Below are positions 1 to 7,700 of a stretch of 64,000 bases of DNA, one piece after another. How positions within the stretch are numbered: the stretch's first letter is position 1; every line of letters begins with the position of its first letter. The notes beneath the pieces are model-generated. The model was not told where the DNA came from. It saw nothing but the letters and a program-made list of their open reading frames with translations, and ran no database searches. The position numbers and the translations under genes were made by a program. Source of the DNA: Elusimicrobiota bacterium (GTDB taxonomy: Bacteria; Elusimicrobiota; Elusimicrobia; UBA1565); contig JACPXC010000029.1 in the NCBI GenBank assembly GCA_016196755.1, positions 1-64,000 on the forward strand, given 5' to 3'.

Positions 1-1395
1 AAGCAGGCGCTGGCCCACGAGGTCGAGGACGCGCTCGTCGACGCCGAGCTCGACAAGAAGATCCGCAACGGGGACAAGGTCACGGTCGACTGGGACGAGG
101 CGGCGGGCGCGCTGACGGCGAAGCCCGAGCCCAAGATCACGAACATGGGCGGCTTCGGCCTGTTCGGCATGGGCTTGGCGGGCGTCACCCTCGGCGGCAC
201 CCAGCTCGGGCTGGCCTTGGCCGGCGCGGTCCTCATCGGGATCGGCGTCGGCTACGTGGTCGCCAGCGTCGCCTACCGCTACGCGATGAAGAAACTGCGC
301 AAGAAGTACCGCCTGCCGGAGCCGCCCAAGAAGTTCTCGGGCTTCAACGCCGGGGTGATCGGCGGGCTGTTCGGGGCCGCGCTGGGACCCTGGCTCTGGG
401 GCATGGCGCCGATCCACACCGCCGTCCCGTCGGTCACGCTGGGGGCCCTCGGCCTCATCTCCTTGCTGGCGGTCTACTACACGGCCAAGGGAGCGCTGGC
501 CATGGCGCGCTGGCTGGCCCGCGTCGTCATGCGCCGCGGCCCGCCGCCGCCCAAGGCCGCGCGCCGCTTCTCGCGCTGGGCCAAGGCCGGGCTCGTCGCG
601 GCCGGCCTGGCGCTGGGCGTCACGATGGGCGGCGTGCCGTACGTCGCCTCCCAGCCGCTGCAGGCCCGCCTCGGCGCCGTCGTCTCCCCGGAGCTCAAGA
701 TCCATGCCATGCCCCAAGCCTTCACCGACGAGGTCCGGCTCCTCATGGAGGCCAACCCCGTGGGCCGGGATGTCCTCGAGGGCTTGCGCGACCGCGGCGG
801 GGTGGTGCGCATCCCGGCCATGCTGATGATGGTCGAGGATGAGGGTGTCGGCGCCCACTACCAGGCGATGCTCGACCATGTCTCCATCCCCTTCGATAGC
901 GTCAAGGACCACGGCTGGACGATGGAAGAGTTCATGGCCAGCCCCGACAAGCAGCGCCAGCTGGCCCGCGAGTATCGGGCGACCCTGTCCCATGAGCTGC
1001 GCCATGCGATGCAGTATCGGCGCTCCATCCTCTCGCCGGGCGTCATCCTCGGCAGGGCCATCGAGTTCGAGTGGGAGGCCTACCTCACCGACCACGACTT
1101 CGTCCACGCGGAGCTCTTGGCCGACCCGCAGGCCGACATCGGGTCCGAGGTCTGGGGGTACGAGGCCTTCCTCGACAGTTTCGACGGCCGCCTCAAGGAC
1201 ATCGAGAACAGCGGCATCTACAAGCACGACAGCCGGATCGACGCCCCGTTCTTCAACGACATGATCGCTAGGCGCCGCGCCGACTGGCCGCGCCACGCGG
1301 CCGAGGGCTATCTTCTGTTGGCCCAGCGCTCCCCGGCCCGCGCGACATACTACCTCGGCAAGGCCGCGGCCGCCGAAGCCGGGATCCAGAATTAG
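1..1395 (+). CDS. ClpA/ClpB-like AAA+ C-terminus fused to membrane segments and an HExxH domain (5' partial)
   Basis: The frame is open from base 1, so the gene starts left of the window; the ATG at 145 is probably internal. Visible residues 1-46 resemble the C-terminal small subdomain of ClpA/ClpB ATPases (VEDALVDAELDKKI, then GDKVTVDWDE). Hydrophobic segments follow at about residues 52-84, 115-166 and 195-216, then a soluble domain with HELRH at 331-335 and a second acidic motif IEFEWEAY about 25 residues later, which could give the third zinc ligand of a gluzincin-like site. An AAA+ unfoldase joined to a membrane-embedded protease would work like FtsH, with the protease part unrelated; that is inference. 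If the ClpB match is chance, the gene is simply a membrane protein with a zincin-like domain. Confidence 0.6.
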   Translation, partial: KQALAHEVEDALVDAELDKKIRNGDKVTVDWDEAAGALTAKPEPKITNMGGFGLFGMGLAGVTLGGTQLGLALAGAVLIGIGVGYVVASVAYRYAMKKLRKKYRLPEPPKKFSGFNAGVIGGLFGAALGPWLWGMAPIHTAVPSVTLGALGLISLLAVYYTAKGALAMARWLARVVMRRGPPPPKAARRFSRWAKAGLVAAGLALGVTMGGVPYVASQPLQARLGAVVSPELKIHAMPQAFTDEVRLLMEANPVGRDVLEGLRDRGGVVRIPAMLMMVEDEGVGAHYQAMLDHVSIPFDSVKDHGWTMEEFMASPDKQRQLAREYRATLSHELRHAMQYRRSILSPGVILGRAIEFEWEAYLTDHDFVHAELLADPQADIGSEVWGYEAFLDSFDGRLKDIENSGIYKHDSRIDAPFFNDMIARRRADWPRHAAEGYLLLAQRSPARATYYLGKAAAAEAGIQN

Positions 1396-1442
1396 GCCGA
1401 ACGACCCAGGCGCTCCCGCTCTCGAAGGGCTACGCTGAGTCC

Positions 1443-2303
1443 GTGACGTCCTGGCTCCTCGGCCTTCTCCTGCTCGCCGCCCCCGCGCGGGCCCAATTCC
1501 TCGCCCCCGTCCTGCCGCCCGGCCGCGTCCTGGCCGCGGTCCCGCCCTGGATCGCGATGGAGAAGCCCGGCCTCGAGGAAGCCCGCGACAAGCTGCTGCG
1601 CGCCCTCGAGCTCCTGCGCCGCTCGCCGTCGGGCCGGGCCCTGCTGGGCGAGCTCGGCGTCGGCCGCGTCCTCATCGAGGAGAACGGCTCGCTCTACGTC
1701 ACCGACGGCACGAAGACGGTCTTCGCGGGCGCTAACTTCGTCGACGAGTACCCGGAGGACGTCCTGGCCGTGCAGATGGCCCACGAGCTCGAGCACGTTC
1801 GCCAGATCCGGCTCGGCGTCACCGGCTCGGGCAACCTCGCCCTGCGCGAGCTGGCCGCCGTCCTCGTGCAGACCCGGGTATGGGTCGAGCTGGGCGGGAC
1901 GATCCACGACGAGCACTGGAAGGGGAACCGCGGCAACTCCTGGGACATGACCGCCGCGCTCGACCATCCCTACACCGCCCTGGCCGCCATCGCGGCGCGC
2001 GCCGGGCACCAGCTGGCGTTCAACACGAAGGCCGGGCGCCGCTACTGGGAGGACGTCCTGGCCTCCGACGCGCGCTGGCGCGGCCAGTGGCGCGAGCGCT
2101 TCCCGCGCGGGCGCGACTCCCGCGAGGCGGCGATGCTGGCCCTGCGTCAGGCCGCCAGCTTCATGGACCCGCGTCCCGAGGGAGAGATCACCGGCGCCCT
2201 GCCCGCGGCGATCGAAGCCGCGGCGGCCGGCCGGCCCCTGCCCAAGGGGACCGAGCTGTCCCCGCTCGAACGCGAGATCCTCTCTCGCCTCGTCGCCCGA
2301 TAA
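1443..2303 (+). CDS. secreted HExxH (zincin-like) protein
   Basis: GTG-start gene of 286 aa. A signal peptide (hydrophobic LLGLLLLAAPARA, cleavage near AQF) leads into a soluble domain with HELEH at residues 114-118 and a downstream ELAAVLVQ segment that may supply a third ligand. No Shine-Dalgarno sequence is present. A TACGCT box at 1431-1436 lies 6 nt before the GTG, fitting a leaderless transcript. It follows the preceding HELRH gene by 47 bp and may share its role in envelope proteolysis. The family is not recognised beyond the zincin-like motif, and the substrate is unknown. Confidence 0.6.
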   Translation: MTSWLLGLLLLAAPARAQFLAPVLPPGRVLAAVPPWIAMEKPGLEEARDKLLRALELLRRSPSGRALLGELGVGRVLIEENGSLYVTDGTKTVFAGANFVDEYPEDVLAVQMAHELEHVRQIRLGVTGSGNLALRELAAVLVQTRVWVELGGTIHDEHWKGNRGNSWDMTAALDHPYTALAAIAARAGHQLAFNTKAGRRYWEDVLASDARWRGQWRERFPRGRDSREAAMLALRQAASFMDPRPEGEITGALPAAIEAAAAGRPLPKGTELSPLEREILSRLVAR

Positions 2304-2356
2304 ATTGGGCTCTTGGCGCTGAACTGTGGGCTCCCAGGGCTGAGAGGCAGAGCAAA

Positions 2357-2554
2357 TTTACGCGCCTCGGGCGCGTGGATCGAAGAATCGCAAACGGCGC
2401 GATTCTTCGATCTCGAACAGAGGACGGCAGGAGGAAAGGGCGAAGCGTGCACGCAGCCTCGCCCGATCCCACTGCCGTTTGCCGTACATTGCTCCAGATC
2501 GAAGGATTGCGGCCGTATCGCAATCCTTCGATCCACGCGCCCGAAGCGCGTAAA
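2357..2554. repeat. 198-bp long-inverted-repeat (MITE-like) element
   Basis: This occupies most of the 364-bp gene-free stretch 2304-2667. The outer arms 2357-2385 and 2526-2554 are inverted copies with one mismatch over 29 bp. Each arm contains its own perfect hairpin: 14-bp stem 2378-2391/2399-2412 with 7-nt loop, and 15-bp stem 2497-2511/2519-2533 with 7-nt loop. The inner sequence is also partly self-complementary, so translating the two strands gives matching peptides starting ASGAWIE. No transposase is nearby. It could be a non-autonomous mobile element, a REP/BIME-like element or a transcribed structured RNA. Confidence 0.65.
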
Positions 2555-2667
2555 CTAATTTCGTAGAGGCGTTTCAGGACACTATCCATACCTGCCATGA
2601 GCCATAAATTGAATAGAATCGTATCAGGCCGACCATCGGCGGCCCCGGTCAATTTATTGGAGGAACG

Positions 2668-3249
2668 ATGAAAAACACGATGCGTGTCTTATTAACGGCG
2701 GTGCTGTCCCTGGCGGCGGGCCCTCTCTTCGCGGCCACCTACGAGATCGACGCGGTGCACTCCGAGGTGGGCTTTAAGGTCCGGCACTTGATGGCCGGCA
2801 AGACCTCCGGCCGCTTCACCAAGTTCTCCGGCACCATCGAGTACGACGCCAAGGAGCCCGCGAAGTGGGCTACCAAGGCCGTCATCGACGCCAACTCGAT
2901 CGACACCTCCAACGAGAAGCGCGACGGGCACTTGAAGAGCCCCGACTTCTTCGATACGGCCAAGTTTCCGACCCTCGAGTTCGTCTCCACCGGGGTCAAG
3001 GACTGGAAGGCCGGCAAGGGCAAGCTGCTCGGCAAGCTGACCATGCACGGCGTCACCAAGGACGTCGCCATGGACCTCGAGACCGAGTCCGATGCGGCCG
3101 GCGACCATGTGGGCTTCACGGCTCGGACCAAGATCGACCGTCGCGAGTTCGGCGTGGTCTGGAACAAGGTCCTCGACAAGGGCGGCGTGGCGGTCGGCAA
3201 CGACGTCGAGGTCACCCTCGAGATCGAAGCGGGGATAAAGAAGAAGTAG
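2668..3249 (+). CDS. YceI family periplasmic protein
   Basis: This 193-aa protein has a signal peptide ending near LFAA and then the full YceI-like lipocalin fold: YEIDAVHSEVGFKVRHLM, GRFTKFSGTIEYD, a HLKSPDFFD segment and the terminal VTLEIEAG strand. YceI proteins bind polyisoprenoid-type lipids in the periplasm and are often induced by stress or pH; the ligand here is unknown. A strong Shine-Dalgarno GGAGG at 2659-2663 fixes the ATG. It stands alone, downstream of the palindromic element and followed by a short hairpin, so it is probably monocistronic. Confidence 0.9.
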   Translation: MKNTMRVLLTAVLSLAAGPLFAATYEIDAVHSEVGFKVRHLMAGKTSGRFTKFSGTIEYDAKEPAKWATKAVIDANSIDTSNEKRDGHLKSPDFFDTAKFPTLEFVSTGVKDWKAGKGKLLGKLTMHGVTKDVAMDLETESDAAGDHVGFTARTKIDRREFGVVWNKVLDKGGVAVGNDVEVTLEIEAGIKKK

Positions 3250-3250
3250 T

Positions 3251-3267
3251 CCCTTAGGTCCTAAGGG
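3251..3267 (+). terminator. short hairpin after the yceI-like gene
   Basis: CCCTTAG and CTAAGGG form a perfect 7-bp stem around a GTC loop immediately after the stop codon. There is no T-run, so termination here is uncertain. A similar word forms the GGGCCTAGGCCC palindrome at 56455-56466. Confidence 0.35.
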
Positions 3268-3345
3268 CCCGCCGGACCTTCTCCTTTGGTCCCCGGCGCT
3301 TTGGCGGCCCGCGGCCCATACTACCCCTAGACGTTTGGAGGTGGT

Positions 3346-4620
3346 ATGGGCCGCACCTTTTCCGTCATCTTAGCCGCAGCGCTGGTCCTCGGGACGCCCG
3401 GCAGCCATGCCGCGGCACAGACCGTGGCGCGCTCGGTCCCCGGCACGGTCGTCGTGCCGGCGGCCCCCATGGCCGCGGCTTACGGCGCGGCCGCCGCCCC
3501 GCTGTCCTCTCCGCTGGGCGCTTCCGCCCTTCCCGGCTCCTCGGTCCTTCCCTCGGCCGCCACGTTTTCCCCGCGCGCGGCGGCGGCCGCCCCTGCCGCC
3601 GTAGCCGCGCCGGTTGCCGTTTCCCAGCCGGCGATTGCCGTCCAAACGGCCATCTTGTCCGCCGTCGCCGCCGAACGGACGCTGGCGGCCGCCCCTAGCG
3701 CCGCGGCGCCGCTGGCCGCCGCGATGAAGAAGGGGGGCGCTCCCTCCGCTATCTCCTTCTCGGGCCTGCGCCGCATGTTCGACGGGGGCGGGGCGCGGCA
3801 GGACTCGGAGGGCGCGGGCGGCGTCTCCACGACACCTCGCGGGCCGGCCCGGCCCGCCCTGGGGGCCGCTCGCTCCGGGGCGCGCAACGGCATCTTCGAC
3901 TCGATGCCGGCGCCGCTGTCGCGGATTTCGAAAAGGCTCTCCGAGACTCCATGGTGGAAGAAGCTGATAGGCGGCACAGCGTTAGGGCTGGCCTTGTTCG
4001 TCGGGATGCCCGCGGCCTATCGCACCATGGACGACTACGGCAGCGCCGCGCCGTACGCCGGACTTCCCGACGATTTCCTGGTACGCGAGCGCCCCTTCGC
4101 GTGGACCGATTCCTTCTATATCAAGGCGGGAGATTTAAACTTCGGTCGCATCGACCAGGAGGTCTTCGCCTGGGGGAAATCCTTCCGCTTGACGGATTCG
4201 GACGGCAAGCATGTGGCCGAGGCCAAGGCCAAGGTGTTCACTTGGGCCTCCACCGTCGAGGTCTTCGACGCCCAGGGCCGAAAGATCGGCGAGATCAAGG
4301 AGGACATCCTCAAGTCTCTCTTCAAGGTCTACACGACCTACCACATCTACGACGCGCAGGGGAGGCTGGTAGCGGACTCGGAGAAGGCCGAGTGGTTCAA
4401 CACCGACATCACACTGCGGGCTCTGGACGGCCGCGTCGTCGCCACGCTCCATCGGCCGCGCCTTACCTGGCGGCCCACCGACCGGTGGCAGGTCGCCGTT
4501 AAGGACCCGGGCGCGGTCGACAAGCGTCTGCTCTCGATGATAGCGGCTTATAAGACCTCGGTGGACAATGACCGCGAGAGCGCCGAGCGCAGGCAGGCGG
4601 ACGACGATTCGAACGATTAA
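3346..4620 (+). CDS. exported LURP-one-related (YxjI/scramblase-like) protein with Ala/Pro-rich leader
   Basis: Of 424 aa, residues 1-25 are a signal peptide and residues 26-135 are almost entirely Ala, Pro, Val and Ser. A motif ISFSGLRRMFDGG follows at about 137-150, and a hydrophobic segment (GTALGLALFVGM) at about 207-225. The rest, from about 245, is a LURP-one/YxjI-like barrel with alternating strands such as RIDQEVFAWGKSFRLTDSDG and AEAKAKVFTWASTVEVFDA. That fold is related to Tubby and phospholipid scramblases, so a lipid-facing role is plausible; this is inference. GGAGG upstream of the ATG supports the start. A strong terminator follows. The leader and FDGG motif recur in the next gene. 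Confidence 0.65.
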   Translation: MGRTFSVILAAALVLGTPGSHAAAQTVARSVPGTVVVPAAPMAAAYGAAAAPLSSPLGASALPGSSVLPSAATFSPRAAAAAPAAVAAPVAVSQPAIAVQTAILSAVAAERTLAAAPSAAAPLAAAMKKGGAPSAISFSGLRRMFDGGGARQDSEGAGGVSTTPRGPARPALGAARSGARNGIFDSMPAPLSRISKRLSETPWWKKLIGGTALGLALFVGMPAAYRTMDDYGSAAPYAGLPDDFLVRERPFAWTDSFYIKAGDLNFGRIDQEVFAWGKSFRLTDSDGKHVAEAKAKVFTWASTVEVFDAQGRKIGEIKEDILKSLFKVYTTYHIYDAQGRLVADSEKAEWFNTDITLRALDGRVVATLHRPRLTWRPTDRWQVAVKDPGAVDKRLLSMIAAYKTSVDNDRESAERRQADDDSND

Positions 4621-4646
4621 ACGGCGCTTACCAGTTCGTCGAACTT

Positions 4647-4676
4647 GGGGCCCAGGAAAACCTGGGCCCCTTTTTT
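4647..4676 (+). terminator. rho-independent terminator
   Basis: Perfect 10-bp stem GGGGCCCAGG/CCTGGGCCCC with an AAAA loop, followed directly by six T. It separates the LURP-one-like gene from the giant membrane protein gene and argues against any start for the latter upstream of about 4700. Confidence 0.95.
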
Positions 4677-4750
4677 GGTGTGCCCAACCGAAGGCCCCAT
4701 GCAATGGAAGGCGCGCCGCGCCTACAATGATCTCCGTCGTCCGGAGGATC

Positions 4751-7700
4751 ATGAGCAACTTCCCGCTGAGCCGTCTCGTCGCCGCCGTCTTAGCTTGGGC
4801 GCTGGTCGTCACCGCCCCCGGCCTCGGCTCCTACGCCGCCGCCCAAGTCGTGGTGCGTTCCGGCCCCGGCACCGCCGTCGTCCCGACCGCCCCCGCCGGC
4901 GCCGCGCGCGGCGCCGCCGCCGTCCCGCTCTCGCCCTCCCTTGGAACCGCCGCCCTGCCCGGGGCCGCAAGCCTGCTCGCCCCCGCCGCGCTGACGCCCC
5001 GCGCGGCCTCGCTGACGCCCGCCGCCGCGCAGGCCGCTCCTGTCGCCGCCGCAGCCTCGCCCGTCGCCGCGCCGATTGCCGCCCCGACCCGCCTCTCTCC
5101 CGCGGCCCAGACGGTCTCCGTCGCCGACCGAGCGTTATCGCGAGGAAGCGCCGCCTCCGAGGTCTTGGTGGCGGCCGCCCAAGCCGCCGCGAAGGTCGCC
5201 CCCAACGCCACCGCTCCGCTGGCCGCCGCCTCCAAACTGGCCGGGGCGCCCTCCGCGTCCTCTTTCTCCGGCTTCCGCCTCGTCTTCGACGGCGGCGTGG
5301 TCTCGGGCGCGCAGTCCGGCTCCGTGCTCGCGGGCCAGCTCCCCGGTCGGGTCGTCAGCGGTCTCAACGCCGTAGCGCCCGAGCTGCCTGACGCGGAGGC
5401 AAACTCCGCGGTTCCGGCTCCGAATTCCGAAGTGAAGTCCGTCGAGCGTGCCGCGGCCCCCTACGAGGTGGTAGCACTCCTGGCGGCCGTGGGCGGCGCG
5501 GCGGCATATTTCTTGATACCGGTTCTGTTGCCCATGCTCCCGACCCTGCCGGTCTGGCTGGCGGCCAACCCCCTGCTCCTCAAGGGAGGCCTGATCGCCG
5601 CCGGCGTCGGCGTCGGGGCCGCCCTCTCGGAGTACCGCCTGCTGCTCGACTGGCCGTCCCAGCTCGCCCAGGGCGCGCTGTCGACCGGGAAGACGGCTTT
5701 CCGGTTCTGGGCCCGCTTCGGCCGCGTGTTCGCCTCGGTCCTGACCGCCTCCTCGATGGACGAAGCGATGAAGGCCGAGCTGCCGGCGGGCTTCTGGCGC
5801 TACCCCGTCCTGGCCTGGCCGGCCGTCTTGGTCGGCTACGCCTTCGCCCCGGTTCTTTTCGTCCTGGGCGGCGTCTATAAGGCGGTCGAGGTGCCGGTCC
5901 TGGCCGCCTTCCGCGGCCTGCGCCGCGTCGTCGTCGAGCTCCTGCCTTGGCTGGGCGACCTCTTGGACTTGGCGATCCGGTTCATCCGGAATTTCTTCCC
6001 CGCGCTCTGGCGCTTGATCACGCGCGGCGTCGCCATGGCGTTCTACACCGCCGCCGGCGGCGCCGTCGTCCTGGCCGCTCCGGTGTGGAACGGCGCCGTC
6101 TACGCCCGCTACGCGGTCGACGGCACCGGGAACCCGATGAAGCTATCCCAGGTCCCGGCCGTGGCCGGAATGCTCGTCGGCCGGCTGCTGGGGCTCGTCG
6201 CGGCGGGCGTCCTCGGCGTCGTCGGGGCCGCGGTCGGCCTCGTCGCCGGCCTGCCGCTGACCGTCACCGACGCCTTGCTCGGGATGCTGGCCCGCGTGTC
6301 GCCGGGCGGACGCCTCGACCGCGCCGACAAGCGCTGGACCGCGGCCCTCAAGGCCGCCGCCGACATGGCGGCGTTCACCTTGGTCATGCCAGGGCCGGCC
6401 TCCGGCGACGCGGCCAGCCTGCCGCGCGTCCTGGCCCGCGTGGGCGCCGCCGTCCCGGGCGCGCTCTACGCCCTGCCTCACGGCGTCTTCAGCGCCCTCG
6501 TCCTTTGGGTCGCCGGCTTGGCCGCGGCCCTCGGCTACGCCCGCGAAGCGGCGAAGGCCGAGCCGTGGGCGGCCGAGCCCCGCTCCAGCCGCGAGGACAA
6601 ACCGGCCGAGGAGATCACCGGCTCGCCGTGGGCGCCGATGGCGCTCGGCCTCGGCGGCCTGGCGGCGGGCTGGTATCTTGCCCCGCTCTCCCTGCCGCTG
6701 CTCGCGACCGCCGCTATCGCCCTCATCGGCGGCCTGGCGGGCCTCTCGCTGAGCCAGCCCGGCGTCTGGCTGGCGGCGCCCGCGGCGCTGGCCTCCGGGG
6801 CGCGGGCCGGCGGCGACGTATTCCGCCTCGGCGCGCGCTTGGGCTTGGCCGCGGATTCGACCCTGCGCGGCCGCCGGGTCGACCAGGCGCTGTTCAAAGC
6901 GGCGCCTGTCTCCTTGACGCAGTACCCCGTGCTGGCTTGGCCCGGCCTGCTTCTGGGCGCCGTGCTCGCCCCGCTGGGAGCCGTCGTCGGCGCCGCTGCC
7001 GCGGCGCTGGGCGTCCCGGCTGCGGCGGCTTGGCGCGCCGCGGTGGTCGTCCTCACCGCCGGAGTCATCCGGCGGATCCTGACCGGGCTAAAAAACGTCG
7101 CGGTCCACGGCCTCCCGTTCACGCTCGGGTTGGTCCTCGGTACGCTGTGGGGCGCCATCAAGGGCGCGGCCTTGAGCGCCTGGACCCTGGCCGTGACGGT
7201 CTGGCGCGCGGTGATCGCCCTCGCCGACGAGAATCCGTACCGGTATACGGGCCTCACCGGCTTGGCGACCAAGCGCCTGGTCCAGGCGCTCGGCGGCGTG
7301 GTCGGACTGGCGGCCGGCGTCGTCGGCGCGGCCGTGGGCCTGGTCTCATTCGCTCCCTCTGCTCTGACCGAGGGCCTGGCGCTCGGCCTCGAGTGGGCGG
7401 GAGCGAAGGGCGGCGTCCCGGCCTGGCTGCGGCGCTGGCGGCAGAACTTCCAGCGCGACCTGAACGACGGGGCGGGTCTGCGCCTGCTGACGCTGGCCTA
7501 TCCTTACGCGCAGAACGAATCCGGCCTCTGGCAGGGCGTTCTGCGGACCGTCAACACCGGGCTATACGCCCTCCTGTCGCCGCTCTGGTTCCCGGTCGCG
7601 GCGACGGCGATGTACGTCCGGGCGGCCTATCGCGCCTCGACCTCGCTGCAGCCCGCCGCCAAGGAGTGGAAGAAGATCAGGCTCGACTCGGCCCCGCGGT

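Noticed and set aside
2188-2652. Overlapping frames on both strands in the gap before the YceI gene.
   Set aside because: Their shared peptide (ASGAWIE) arises from the long palindrome being read on both strands, not from real genes.
4568-4750. Upstream extension of the giant membrane protein frame.
   Set aside because: It would run through the perfect terminator at 4647-4676 and overlap the previous gene, and has no ribosome site; the signal peptide follows the ATG at 4751.
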